From: Deltaproteobacteria bacterium
GTDB lineage: Bacteria; Desulfobacterota; BSN033; UBA1163
Assembly: GCA_018333535.1 (NCBI GenBank)
Contig: JAGXTA010000062.1
Location: forward strand, 1-39,934
Length of the DNA: 39,934 bases
Direction of reading: 5' to 3'
Part shown: piece by piece, positions 1 to 7,956 of the stretch
How positions within the stretch are numbered: position 1 is the stretch's first letter
How the letters are laid out: the number at the start of each line of letters is the position of its first letter
Notes under the pieces: model-generated
The model's input: the letters and a program-made list of their open reading frames with translations, nothing else
What the model was told of the DNA's origin: nothing
Database searches by the model: none
Translations under genes and position numbers: made by a program

Positions 1-24
1 AACATTTTAAAAAAACATTCTCTA

Positions 25-53
25 TTGACACGGCGTGGCGAAGAGAATAGAAT
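25..53 (+). promoter_or_regulatory. Sigma70-type promoter for the PilZ gene
   Basis: A perfect -35 box TTGACA (25-30) is followed after 17 bases by a -10 box TAGAAT (48-53). Transcription would start near 60, giving a leader of about 54 bases before the PilZ start codon. The boxes are read directly from the sequence; activity is inferred. Confidence 0.6.
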
Positions 54-113
54 TGATTCCCAATCAGGTGCCTTGTATCTTCGTTCCTCCGAGCAGGTAG
101 GGAGCATATCAGA

Positions 114-473
114 ATGGATAAAAGAAAATACCCCCGGTTCTCAGTTGAAGAGAACGTTGTCGTGGCCCTCCGGAACGGACGAAACAGGATTGGAAAGGTC
201 AAAGATATCGGTCTGGGTGGATTATCTTTTGAGCATATCTACGAAGAAGACTTAACGGGAGGAGAGACAACCAAAAGTCTGATCCTGTGGATAAAGGACG
301 TCAACCTGCCTAAAATCCCTTGCAGAATCGTTTATGACCGCCCGCTCCAAACACCTACCGAATATGACTCGCTCACCATTCGATTGACCACGAAACTTTG
401 TGGAATAGAATTTGAATCCCTCACCGATGAGCAGATGGCCCAACTGAAGGAACTCTTTGGGGTCACCCCTTGA
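114..473 (+). CDS. PilZ-domain protein
   Basis: A 119-residue single-domain PilZ protein. PilZ domains bind cyclic di-GMP and usually control motility, exopolysaccharide or attachment by protein-protein contact in the cytoplasm. The N-terminal RxxxR motif is present (KRKYPRF, R4 to R8). The second motif reads DIGLGG at residues 31-36, where the usual serine of (D/N)xSxxG is replaced by glycine, so ligand affinity may differ from canonical PilZ. There is no output domain, so it probably acts on a partner encoded elsewhere. The start is the ATG at 114, with the purine-rich AGGTAGGGA about ten bases upstream. It stands alone; the next gene lies 434 bases downstream. The family call is confident; the partner and process are unknown. 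Confidence 0.85.
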   Translation: MDKRKYPRFSVEENVVVALRNGRNRIGKVKDIGLGGLSFEHIYEEDLTGGETTKSLILWIKDVNLPKIPCRIVYDRPLQTPTEYDSLTIRLTTKLCGIEFESLTDEQMAQLKELFGVTP

Positions 474-907
474 CATTGGACAAACTGATTACCCAAATCT
501 CATCAAAGACAAAAACCTTGGTTTTGACACGATCATCCTGAGTGCGACCCTGGATGATGGTTTCTGCCTCAGCTACCGCCACCGGATCTCATAAATCACT
601 CAGAAAATAAAAGCTTCATCCAAGGGTAACGGTGAGGATGCCCGTATCGTCATTCGGTTACGTTGTTCGTCTTTAAAGTCTTTAACCGTAACCGTTTAAC
701 GATTTACGAAACGGGCCTCGTTACCATAACCGAAACCCTTAGGGCTCGATTAATTTTCTTGGTTCGTGCCTGTCCCGTATAAACGGGAGGTGACGCTCCG
801 TCATGAAGGATTACCAACCGAAGATCAAATCGGATTTGCTATTTTCGTTTCGGGTGGTCATAATATGAACGAAACAGAAAGAGTTAAAAGAGAGATAAAG
901 GAGACCC
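474..907 (+). other. Non-coding gap with decayed repeats
   Basis: No convincing gene is seen. The stretch about 630-740 holds degenerate repeats of the type GTAACGGTTACG / AACCGTAACCG, which look like decayed dispersed repeats. The 3' end supplies AAAGGAG upstream of the protease start at 908. A short open stretch from the ATG at 866 overlaps that start but has no coding support. Confidence 0.4.
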
Positions 908-1531
908 ATGGGCCTTTTTAAGCTTTTGATGAACGATCCGATCGCTTTCTTGCTTCTCGTCATTCCACTCCTCTACTCAGTGGTCATCCATGAGGTGGCC
1001 CATGGGTGGGTGGCGAACAGGATGGGAGACCCCACGGCGAAATGGATGGGCAGATTGAGTCTCAACCCGCTCAAGCACCTCGACCCCATTGGGACGCTCA
1101 TGCTTTTCCTCGCGGGATTTGGATGGGCAAAACCCGTTCCAATCAATCTCAACAATATCCCGAACCGGAGAAAAGGACTCATCCTCGTCTCATCGGCCGG
1201 AATTCTCGCCAATATTCTGCTGGCTTTTGTAGCCCTGCTCGTTCACAGGCTCCTTGGCTTGCCTCCGTTTGGAATGGCCGCTGTTATTGTTTACACCCTT
1301 GCCCATATCAATATCACCCTGGCGGCCCTCAACCTCATCCCCGTTCCTCCCCTGGATGGTTCCAAAATTCTCATGGGATTTGCGCCTGCAGAGATCCGTT
1401 ATTTCCTCGCTCGCATCGAGCCTTACGGATTCTTCATCATCGTCGGCTTGCTCTTCCTCGGCCTGCTCAACCCTTTCATCGGTTTTTTCCGGGGAATCAT
1501 TGTAACAGTGATCAAAGCTCTTCTTCCTTGA
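908..1531 (+). CDS. Site-2 protease family (M50) membrane metalloprotease
   Basis: A 207-residue polytopic membrane protein of the M50 (site-2 protease) family, the short group that lacks PDZ domains. The zinc-binding motif HEVAH is at residues 28-32 inside the first membrane segment. The third ligand motif NLIPVPPLDG is at 142-151, matching the family's NxxPxPxLDG. About four to five hydrophobic segments are visible, and the length is typical for the group. Such enzymes cut transmembrane substrates within the membrane; the substrate here cannot be predicted. The start is supported by AAAGGAG five bases before the ATG. There is no anti-sigma-factor neighbour, so a RseP-like role should not be assumed. 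It is complete and looks functional. Confidence 0.9.
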   Translation: MGLFKLLMNDPIAFLLLVIPLLYSVVIHEVAHGWVANRMGDPTAKWMGRLSLNPLKHLDPIGTLMLFLAGFGWAKPVPINLNNIPNRRKGLILVSSAGILANILLAFVALLVHRLLGLPPFGMAAVIVYTLAHINITLAALNLIPVPPLDGSKILMGFAPAEIRYFLARIEPYGFFIIVGLLFLGLLNPFIGFFRGIIVTVIKALLP

Positions 1532-1774
1532 AACCTCCACGCTTAGGAAAAGAGGTCCGCTCTCAATTGACCAAGCCATGAGATCTGACTTCATGGCTGA
1601 AAGGAATGGGATAATGATCACTCGAAGCAAGTCTCCCCTCCAACAATCATTCTTCAGCCGCAGTCCCTTTGGCTCTGTAAAGTAACGATTTTCATCAACG
1701 TCCCCATCTTCCGGGTCACGTTGTTATTTTTGGGAAGGAGGAAAAAGGGGGTTGTTACCCTAAAACAAAAACAA

Positions 1775-1803
1775 TTGACAATGTAAACAATTTGACATAT
1801 ATA
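1775..1803 (+). promoter_or_regulatory. Strong promoter with repeated GTAAACAA motif
   Basis: TTGACA (1775-1780), 17 bases, then TATATA (1798-1803) form a near-consensus sigma70 promoter only about 25 bases upstream of the ATPase start at 1826. The octamer GTAAACAA occurs within the spacer (1783-1790) and again downstream of the -10 box (1815-1822). That placement would suit a repressor operator. No Shine-Dalgarno sequence precedes the ATG, so the mRNA leader would be very short. Confidence 0.55.
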
Positions 1804-1825
1804 TGTTTCTCTAAGTAAACAACTT

Positions 1826-3142
1826 ATGAGAAAAGATCAGCTTCTCCAGGTCATTGCAGAATGGCTTCGTGAAATGGTTTTCCCTCCCTTGACACATCGG
1901 GAAATGCCCTCTCTCGATCTACGGAAGCAACGCGCTATCATGGCCATCGCAGGCCCTCGCCGAGCAGGAAAGACCTATTACCTTTACCAGCTTATCCAGG
2001 ACCTCATGGAATCCAAGGGGATTTTGAGGGAAGAGATTCTTTTTGTCGACTTCGAGGATTATCGATTGCAGGGCTTCGGTCCCCCTGATGTTGACCAACT
2101 GTTTACAGCGTTTCAACAGCTTGCAGGGCGACAGCCAAGATTCTTATTCTTTGATGAAATTCAGCACGTCCCTGAATGGAATCGTATTCTACGCACGCTT
2201 CACAATCGCCGGAGTTATACCATCGTTGTTTCAGGGAGTAACTCCTCTCTGCTCGGTCGGGAGATCGCAACCGAACTCCGGGGACGTTACGAAGATCTTC
2301 TGATGTTACCCTTCTCCTTTCGAGAAGCCCTTCGCTTCTACCAGGTAACATTCGATGCCACTCTGTTTCATACGCATCAGCGGGGCCGACTGATTCAAGT
2401 TTTTGATGACTATCTTCAGTCCGGAGGCTTTCCCGAGACGCTGGTGAGAGAAGGGGCGTCGGAAAAGCGGAAACTTCTTCAGACCTATTATCGAACCATT
2501 TTCTATAAAGACATTCTTGAACGTTACAACATTAAAGCCCGGCCGATCCTGGACCAGATGATGGGGAGCTTTTTGGAGAGCTATGCCACTCCGTTTTCGA
2601 TCTCAACATTCGAAAAGCAACTCAAAGCAGCGGGCCTCACCGGAAGCAAACGAACCATCTCAAATTATCTTCACTTTTTAGAGGAGGCTTTTTTTCTGAT
2701 CACCAGTGAGAAATTTGCCTATTCCCCGAGAAAGCGAATGATGAATCCTAAGAAGGTCTATCTGATGGATACGGGGTTTGCTCTTCTGGGAGGTGCTTTT
2801 ACAGAGAACCGGGGATACCTCCTTGAAAATGTCGTTGCCCTGGAACTGCTTCGCCGTGGGCGCCGGATGTTTTATTTCAAAGGGACCCATGAGTGTGATT
2901 TTATTTTGCAGGAGGGGAGGCATCCTTCTGAAGCGTGGCAGGTCTGTTGGGAATTGACGGCCCGAAATGAGCCGCGCGAACTGAAAGGCCTACTCGAAGC
3001 CATGCGGCAGTTTAAAATCCCCAGGGGGGGCATTCTGACCTATGATCAGGAGGAAGTCCGGACCATCAATGGCCTGAAAATTCCGATCATTCCTGTTTGG
3101 AAATGGCTTCTTCTTTCAGGGGAAGAGGAGAAATGGTTTTAG
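1826..3142 (+). CDS. AAA family ATPase with DUF4143 C-terminal domain
   Basis: A 438-residue protein of the widespread AAA_14/DUF4143 family. Walker A is GPRRAGKT at residues 43-50, Walker B is FLFFDEIQ around 106-113, and a sensor-like VVSGSNSSLL follows. The C-terminal half is the DUF4143 part, with MDTGFALL and a short ECDFIL...VCWEL segment that resembles a PD-(D/E)XK-like core. Members are mobile and patchily distributed; the biochemical role is not established, although roles in DNA handling or toxin-like behaviour have been suggested. It is a single-gene unit with its own near-consensus promoter. The ATG at 1826 lacks a Shine-Dalgarno sequence but is the first in-frame start after the promoter. 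The length is normal for the family. Confidence 0.85.
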   Translation: MRKDQLLQVIAEWLREMVFPPLTHREMPSLDLRKQRAIMAIAGPRRAGKTYYLYQLIQDLMESKGILREEILFVDFEDYRLQGFGPPDVDQLFTAFQQLAGRQPRFLFFDEIQHVPEWNRILRTLHNRRSYTIVVSGSNSSLLGREIATELRGRYEDLLMLPFSFREALRFYQVTFDATLFHTHQRGRLIQVFDDYLQSGGFPETLVREGASEKRKLLQTYYRTIFYKDILERYNIKARPILDQMMGSFLESYATPFSISTFEKQLKAAGLTGSKRTISNYLHFLEEAFFLITSEKFAYSPRKRMMNPKKVYLMDTGFALLGGAFTENRGYLLENVVALELLRRGRRMFYFKGTHECDFILQEGRHPSEAWQVCWELTARNEPRELKGLLEAMRQFKIPRGGILTYDQEEVRTINGLKIPIIPVWKWLLLSGEEEKWF

Positions 3143-3245
3143 TAATGATAGATAGGATTGGATTCAATTAAAGACACGAATCACGAACCACGCCGTCTTC
3201 GGCCCCAGTGAGTAGAGGGGACACGAGTCACGTTTCTAAGGAGTA

Positions 3246-3304
3246 ACTCATGCCGGCGATCGCACCGATTGAAGATTTGAGGGCAGCTTAGGAAGGAGGT
3301 TGAG
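3246..3304 (+). pseudogene. Gene-start remnant, copy A (MPAIAPIEDLRAA)
   Basis: About 59 bases closely match 6723-6782. Both copies open with ATG and encode MPAIAPIEDLRAA, and within those 13 codons every difference between them is synonymous. Here a stop codon follows immediately after the last A. That pattern shows an ancestral coding sequence of which only the 5' end survives. The phrase 'PIE' near the N-terminus recalls ORF6N proteins, and an ORF6N fragment lies between the copies, but this assignment is only an inference. Confidence 0.5.
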
Positions 3305-3440
3305 TTTTGTTCCATGCTTTTTACAAACTGCACCTGCCTCGAGTAAGTCGAGGGGGGTCCCGTTTTTAATGTAAAGGGGTTAGCAGGTGAAGAAATCATC
3401 AGTCTCATTAAAGGAAAAGGATGTATTAAGAGGTGGCGGG

Positions 3441-4532
3441 ATGAACCGCAACAATAAAGTGAGGGGAGAAAATCCGTCCAAGGTTTCACGGGGATTCCAA
3501 CCCAAATTTACCATTACCCATCGTATTACGGGCGGCCTTACACAGATTGAACGGGCAAGAGGTTTCCTGGAAGCCGCAACTCTATCGGAAGATTGGGTCC
3601 GGTCGATGGGGGAGAGGGCTTTGGTTTTAGAAGCCCATCATACCACGCATATCGAGGGAACCCGGTTGACCTTAGAACAGGCCGAGCGTCTCTGGGCTGG
3701 GCAGGAGGTTCCGGAGGCCAACTCCGATGATGTGAAAGAATTGTTGAACTACCGAAAGGCATTTGATTTAGTTGCCGAATACCTTAACCTTAGAGGGCCG
3801 ATTACCGAAGGAATGATTCGGGAGATCCATAAGAAGTTGGTAGAAGGTGTTCGGGGAGGCCAAGCCGGTCCCGGCGAATACCGCCGTAAACAAAACTACG
3901 TCGTTCACTCAGTAACAGGTGAGGTTATTTACACACCTCCCCCATCACAAGATGTTCCTCCATTCATGACGGAATTTGTGGTATGGTTGAACCGGGAAAA
4001 GGAGATACACCCTGTATTGGTCAGCGGCATCGCACAATTCCAACTTGTACATATTCATCCTTTTCTTGACGGGAATGGACGAGTCTCCCGGCTCTTATCA
4101 ACGCTTTGTTTGTATCAGGCAGGATATGACTTTAAGAGGCTGTTCACCATTAGCGAATATTATGACAGAGATCGTACATCCTTTTACCGTGCCCTCCAGG
4201 GCGTCCGGGAGCAAGGCATGGATATGACCGGTTGGCTGGAGTATTTTGTTGAGGGCCTTGCGACCCAACTCCAAGAGGTGACGAAGAAGGGGAAACAGGC
4301 TATCTTTACTGATGTCATTGTTAAAAAACAGAAGCTCAATAAGCGCCAGGCGAGTGCTATCGGCTTCTTATTGGAACACGACAGACTGACGATTCGGGAC
4401 TATGAACAGCTCTGTCCGGGAGTCAATCGCCGGACCCTGCAGAGGGACCTGAAAGATATGGTCCAAGCAAGTATTTTAAATACAGAGGGTTCTACTCACC
4501 AATTGGTTTATCGGTTAAGAAAGAAGAAATAA
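3441..4532 (+). CDS. Fic family protein (class II, self-inhibited type)
   Basis: Fic-domain protein, predicted to transfer AMP from ATP to a hydroxyl side chain of a target protein in the cytoplasm. Counted from the upstream in-frame GTG at 3387, the catalytic motif [12 protein letters not shown] is at residues 224-235 and is intact. An N-terminal inhibitory motif TTHIEG at 86-91 fits the class II consensus (S/T)xxxE(G/N), so activity should be autoinhibited. A winged-helix-like C-terminus (about 310-375) may bind DNA, as in many Fic proteins of this architecture. I prefer the ATG at 3441, preceded by AGAGG, over the GTG at 3387, which is preceded by AAGGGG; both are possible. It stands alone in a zone of mobile accessory genes. 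The protein is complete, 363 residues from the chosen start. Confidence 0.88.
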   Translation: MNRNNKVRGENPSKVSRGFQPKFTITHRITGGLTQIERARGFLEAATLSEDWVRSMGERALVLEAHHTTHIEGTRLTLEQAERLWAGQEVPEANSDDVKELLNYRKAFDLVAEYLNLRGPITEGMIREIHKKLVEGVRGGQAGPGEYRRKQNYVVHSVTGEVIYTPPPSQDVPPFMTEFVVWLNREKEIHPVLVSGIAQFQLVHIHPFLDGNGRVSRLLSTLCLYQAGYDFKRLFTISEYYDRDRTSFYRALQGVREQGMDMTGWLEYFVEGLATQLQEVTKKGKQAIFTDVIVKKQKLNKRQASAIGFLLEHDRLTIRDYEQLCPGVNRRTLQRDLKDMVQASILNTEGSTHQLVYRLRKKK

Positions 4533-4970
4533 TGTTTGCGACATATTTATGACGATATTTGCGACAAATTTACGGCCATGTTCACGGCTCCTTAAGAAAC
4601 CAAGTTAATGAATTTAGGTTTGTCTTGTGCTTGACCTGCCCGCCGAAAATAAGAGTGGGCAGAGGGTATGCCTGACACGAATAAATGAGCAGCAGCTTGC
4701 TGCACAAATTCCTTGGTTTCAAACAGAAATCACGGAGGACTTGTAAGACAAAGAACGTGTGACTGACGATTTTTAGGATGCCCTTAAACGGAGGATTCCT
4801 CAAGGGATTGGGGTTTATAGATTTTGCAATATGCGCTATGCTTTTTTTGACAGACACGGTCACGAGACACGCCTGCCCCGACAGATCGGGGGTCACGTTT
4901 TTAATTAAAAGGATTGAAAGGGGAGAGGGAGCAGGAAATTTAGTCACATTTCAAGGCCTGACACCTCAGC
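4533..4970 (+). other. Non-coding gap with short direct repeats
   Basis: No gene is recognised. Just after the Fic stop, TTTGCGACATATTTA (4535-4549) and TTTGCGACAAATTTA (4558-4572) form a direct repeat with a 23-base period. Near 4866-4916 a sequence of the form CACGCCTGCCCCGAC...GTCACGTTTTTAAT resembles 3331-3370 upstream of the Fic gene, which suggests a dispersed repeat. The rest shows nothing clear. Confidence 0.4.
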
Positions 4971-4975
4971 TTGTC

Positions 4976-4996
4976 GAGGTCACAAATTGTGACCTC
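4976..4996. repeat. 21-bp perfect palindrome inside ORF6N frame
   Basis: Arms GAGGTCACAA and TTGTGACCTC flank a single central A. It encodes RSQIVTS in the ORF6N frame. Confidence 0.85.
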
Positions 4997-5009
4997 AACC
5001 CCCCATTCC

Positions 5010-5034
5010 AACCGGTCACAGACTGTGACCGGTT
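5010..5034. repeat. 25-bp perfect palindrome inside ORF6N frame
   Basis: Arms AACCGGTCACAG and CTGTGACCGGTT flank a single central A, 13 bases after the preceding palindrome. It encodes RSQTVTGS. Both palindromes share the inner form GGTCACAnAnTGTGACC. Confidence 0.85.
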
Positions 5035-5515
5035 CACATGGGGGGCGACGCTATCTACCCTATGCATTCACAGAGCACGGTGCACTTATGGCAGCAAACA
5101 TCCTGCGCAGCAAGCGGGCCATTCAGATGAGCGTGTTTGTGGTGCGTGCATTTATTCGGATGCGCCAGATGCTTGTTGAACATCGGGGGCTTGCACGCAA
5201 ACTCGCAGAATTGGAAAAAGAATTTACCGCAAGGCTTGATGTTCACGAGACCACCATTAACGAAATAATTATACAAATCAGGCGATTGCTGAGTTCACCG
5301 CCAGAATCCGAATCTCCCAAGAGACGAATTGGATTCTTGGTGGAGGAACCACGTGTGCCGTATGAAGCTTCAAAAGGATTTAAAAAGCAAAAAAGGCGAT
5401 AAGCTTTTATCGTTAATCGTATGGGTGTCGTTTTTGCTTTGAATTTTCCCCTGACGCCTTACGGCTTGCGTTTCACGGAAGTTAATTTTGGTACACGTCC
5501 CATGAGGTCTATTTA

Positions 5516-6580
5516 ATGAACCTTCTACCCACCAAATCACTTCCCCCATCGGACATTTTGTTTAAGGATTTACGGGAGTTAATAATCGAAGCCCGGCGGG
5601 ATGTGGCGAGGCAAGTGAACTCTGCATTGGTTCTCCTCTACTGGCGCGTGGGTAAACGCATTCGGCAGGACATCCTCAAGGAAAAAAGGGCGGGATATGG
5701 TGAAGAGATTGTGCCGACACTATCGGCACAATTAGTCCAGGAGTTCGGGACAGGCTTCGCCGAGAAAAACCTGCGGCGAATGGTTCAATTTGCTGAAGCA
5801 TTCCCAGAAGAGCCAATTGTCGTGACACTGTCACGACAATTGGGGTGGAGCCATTTCGTCGCCATCATACCTTTAGATGACAATCTCAAACGTGATTTCT
5901 ATGCTGAGATGTGCCGCATGGAACGGTGGAGCGTCCGCACCCTTCGTCAGAAAATCTCCGGCATGCTCTTTGAGCGAACCGCTCTTTCCAAGAAACCAGT
6001 GGAGTTAGCCAAACAAGAACTCATTAAATTACGGGAAGAGGATAAACTTACACCTGACCTTGTCTTTCGTGACCCTTATTTTCTTGACTTTCTTGGTTTA
6101 AAGGATACTTACAGTGAGAAGGACCTTGAAACAGCGATTTTACGTGAATTGGAGGCTTTCATCCTGGAATTGGGAGTAGGGTTTAGCTTTGTGGCCAGAC
6201 AGAAGAGGATGACGGTAGACGATGAGGATTATTACCTCGACCTACTTTTTTACCATCGGAAGCTACGACGTCTGGTGGCCATTGATCTAAAACTGGGAAA
6301 ATTTCAGGCTGCAGATAAAGGCCAGATGGAGCTTTACCTTAGGTGGCTGGAAAAATATGAGCAACAACGTGGAGAGGATTCTCCAATTGGATTAATCCTG
6401 TGCGCCGATAAATCCGAGGAACAGATCAAACTGCTACAGCTGGACAAGAGCGGAATTCGTGTGGCGGCTTATTTAACGGAGCTTCCTCCTCGCAAACTTT
6501 TACAGAAGAAGTTCCATGAGGCCATACTTCTGGCGCGGGCGCATTTGGAAGAGAAACGCGGAGAACCAGGAAATGCCTAA
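5516..6580 (+). CDS. DUF1016 family protein with PD-(D/E)XK nuclease-like domain (YhcG type)
   Basis: A full-length (354 residue) DUF1016 protein. The N-terminal DUF1016_N helical domain (about 15-150) includes LYWRVGKRI, GYGEEIVPTLSAQL, FAEKNLRRM and the diagnostic QLGWSHF. The C-terminal PD-(D/E)XK-like domain (about 180-340) has DYYLDLLFYH followed by VAIDLKLG, with D and DLK as the expected catalytic residues, then KGQMELYLRWL. The family is common in mobile accessory loci and is thought to be a nuclease; its targets are unknown. IVxTLSxQL occurs twice (near residues 65-73 and 100-109), and each copy is encoded by a perfect inverted repeat. The ATG at 5516 has no clear Shine-Dalgarno sequence. 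The gene looks intact. Confidence 0.88.
   Translation: MNLLPTKSLPPSDILFKDLRELIIEARRDVARQVNSALVLLYWRVGKRIRQDILKEKRAGYGEEIVPTLSAQLVQEFGTGFAEKNLRRMVQFAEAFPEEPIVVTLSRQLGWSHFVAIIPLDDNLKRDFYAEMCRMERWSVRTLRQKISGMLFERTALSKKPVELAKQELIKLREEDKLTPDLVFRDPYFLDFLGLKDTYSEKDLETAILRELEAFILELGVGFSFVARQKRMTVDDEDYYLDLLFYHRKLRRLVAIDLKLGKFQAADKGQMELYLRWLEKYEQQRGEDSPIGLILCADKSEEQIKLLQLDKSGIRVAAYLTELPPRKLLQKKFHEAILLARAHLEEKRGEPGNA
5708..5732. repeat. Inverted repeat inside the DUF1016 gene, first
   Basis: Arms ATTGTGCCGA and TCGGCACAAT (10 bp, perfect) flank the spacer CACTA. It encodes IVPTLSAQL. Confidence 0.85.
5813..5843. repeat. 31-bp perfect inverted repeat inside the DUF1016 gene, second
   Basis: Arms CCAATTGTCGTGAC and GTCACGACAATTGG (14 bp, perfect) flank the spacer ACT. 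It encodes EPIVVTLSRQLG, the same peptide pattern as the first inverted repeat of this gene. Confidence 0.9.
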
Positions 6581-7065
6581 CGCCTTACGCTTTACGGTTC
6601 ACGGTAAGATGCTCATTGCGGTTTATGTTTTTGAGTTACACCTTACCCCTTGCGCCTTACGCTTCACGGAAGTAAATTAACGCTATGCCCTATGCTCTCT
6701 GCGCTCTGCGAGATGTTGGGGGACTCATGCCAGCGATTGCACCGATTGAAGATTTAAGAGCCGCCCAGGGAGAAGGGTTGAGGTTACTTTGACAGGATGA
6801 AGTTGCATTTGAACCTACGTCCCCTCCGGCTTCGGATAATCCCTTGAATCCTTCGTAGGTGACTCACTTAAGAACTTGACTGAATAATTCAGTCAGAGAT
6901 AAAGGTTTATTCGATTACGAAGTTACCTATCTGATTTCTTATTTAACTCCAAATTCCGCATTGGAATAGGCCAACTTTTTAAGGAATGACACCCGTATCT
7001 CAATCTTTAAGTCTGACCCCGAATCCTACAACCACTTCTTCCTCTTAATGAAATGGCCAACTTTT
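6581..7065. other. Gap with decayed repeats between DUF1016 gene and BREX operon
   Basis: No intact gene. It holds fragments of the CGCCTTACGCTTCACGGAAGT type (about 6582-6605 and 6648-6675, also 5455-5483), the second MPAIAPIEDLRAA remnant (6723-6782), and one copy of a 25-bp direct repeat (6969-6993) whose partner is at 7055-7079. Confidence 0.45.
6723..6782 (+). pseudogene. Gene-start remnant, copy B (MPAIAPIEDLRAA)
   Basis: Partner of 3246-3304. The frame from the ATG at 6727 reads MPAIAPIEDLRAAQGEGLRLL and then stops. The third-position-only differences from the other copy indicate former coding function. Confidence 0.5.
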
Positions 7066-7079
7066 TTATGGATGACCCC
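6969..7079. repeat. Direct repeat pair GGCCAACTTTTT...GATGACACC type
   Basis: GGCCAACTTTTTAAGGAATG (6969 onward) and GGCCAACTTTTTTATGGATG (7055 onward) are near-identical copies about 86 bases apart, each ending in a GACACC/GACCCC. They look like ends of a small dispersed element. The second copy overlaps the end of the small ORF downstream of brxA. Confidence 0.6.
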
Positions 7080-7176
7080 TGTGAATAGTGTAGACGCAAC
7101 ACCCTAAAATTAATCTGTCTGCATGGCCTTCCGCCCATTCAATAAACTTTAATAATGATTCTCTATTGAGTTGCAT
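7066..7176 (-). pseudogene. Truncated small ORF downstream of brxA
   Basis: A 36-residue frame starting MQLNRESLLKFIEWAEGHAD lies 33 bases downstream of the brxA stop in the same direction. It has a strong ribosome-binding site (GGAGAGGAG upstream of the ATG at 7176). It runs into the second copy of the GGCCAACTTTTT repeat and stops there. This looks like the 5' end of a further operon gene cut by a repeat-associated rearrangement. It could instead be a genuine short peptide; the protein is not recognised. Confidence 0.45.
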
Positions 7177-7209
7177 TTATATTTACTCCTCTCCTTTCTT
7201 CAAAATACT

Positions 7210-7956
7210 TTACTTACCATGAAGCATTACTATATCTTCATCAATGCCCTGCCGATAAATTTCTAGTCTTTCATTGAATCTTAATTCCTCGATATTGAGC
7301 GAACTAATTCTGACAGGGAAAAGCGAGGGAGTTTGGGTTAACATTTTTAGAGGTATAGATTTTAAACCGCTCGAAATTAATGCCCCCTCTATTAGCCATA
7401 TAGCAAGTCCTTTGTCCTTTATACCTCGATTAGGGGTGCCTTGGTAAATGCCCCTCCCCTCCCCTTTCTTTACCACCCCCCAATCGACAAAAGAAGAAAG
7501 GATACGTCTCGCAGCCCTTGCAACTGTTTCCCTTTCACCAAGCTGCTCCCGGATGCGTCTTTGAATTTGAGCCAATGTGAAAGACTCCTGCAATCTTATA
7601 AGCCGCCCGACTTGTTCTGCAACATTTGCAAAAAAGGGGTAAACAGCCATCGTCATTCCCCAGTGGACTGCCAGGTGGTCCTCCGAAGGCAGTTTTTTAA
7701 GAAATTCCAAACCTTCTTTGTGAAATGCCGCCAAAGATCCGGGAACGGATACCCATATTTTCAAAAGAATTGTGATCGCTTTTTCCCGAGCTCCTCTTTC
7801 AGGGCTGCTACCTATAGACAGCTTGTCCTCCAGGAAATCTTGAAGTTCTTTTTCGATCTCCTCTCTTGTGTTTCCAGCAAGGAAAAGCCTAGCTGTTTTC
7901 TCAAGCCAATCCAACTTAATTCTTTGACTAAAGCCAATCTGGGTTATTCCTGCCAT
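7210..7956 (-). CDS. brxA: BREX protein BrxA (DUF1819 family)
   Basis: A 248-residue BrxA-like protein, the usual last gene of a type 3 BREX operon. The sequence starts MAGITQIGFSQRIKLDWLEK and shows the alpha-helical, winged-helix-like character of the family (QRRIREQLGERETVARAARRI, then SFVDWGVVKKGEGRG). BrxA is thought to be a small DNA-binding component; its exact role is unresolved. The frame is open upstream to 8109, but the start is placed at the ATG at 7956. That start overlaps the end of pglZ by 13 bases, which fits translational coupling, and gives the usual BrxA length. No downstream hairpin terminator is evident. Confidence 0.82.
   Translation of the reverse strand: MAGITQIGFSQRIKLDWLEKTARLFLAGNTREEIEKELQDFLEDKLSIGSSPERGAREKAITILLKIWVSVPGSLAAFHKEGLEFLKKLPSEDHLAVHWGMTMAVYPFFANVAEQVGRLIRLQESFTLAQIQRRIREQLGERETVARAARRILSSFVDWGVVKKGEGRGIYQGTPNRGIKDKGLAIWLIEGALISSGLKSIPLKMLTQTPSLFPVRISSLNIEELRFNERLEIYRQGIDEDIVMLHGK

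Larger units (their letters stand above)
4971..5402 (+). pseudogene. ORF6N-domain protein, N-terminally truncated
   Basis: The reading frame encodes the C-terminal part of an ORF6N-domain protein, a phage- and plasmid-associated DNA-binding family. The diagnostic block GGRRYLPYAFTEHGALMAAN is followed by a helix (RAIQMSVFVVRAFIRMRQML), a coiled-coil-like stretch and a basic tail with the family-typical RRIGFLVEE. An in-frame stop at 4959-4961 closes the frame upstream. The usual 60-70 N-terminal residues (PIE...RG..VMLD.DLA.LYGV) are absent, so the gene is broken or its start was replaced. The segment just before GGRR contains a duplicated RSQxVTxS, encoded by two perfect palindromes. The only start near the frame's beginning is a TTG at 4971 without a ribosome site. 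Confidence 0.75.

Noticed and set aside
4582-4947. Minus-strand frame of 121 residues between Fic and ORF6N genes
   Set aside because: No domain, no ribosome site, unlikely composition; region looks like repeat-rich spacer.
4976-5034. CRISPR-like tandem repeats
   Set aside because: Only two palindromes of different sequence, no regular spacers and no cas genes in the window.
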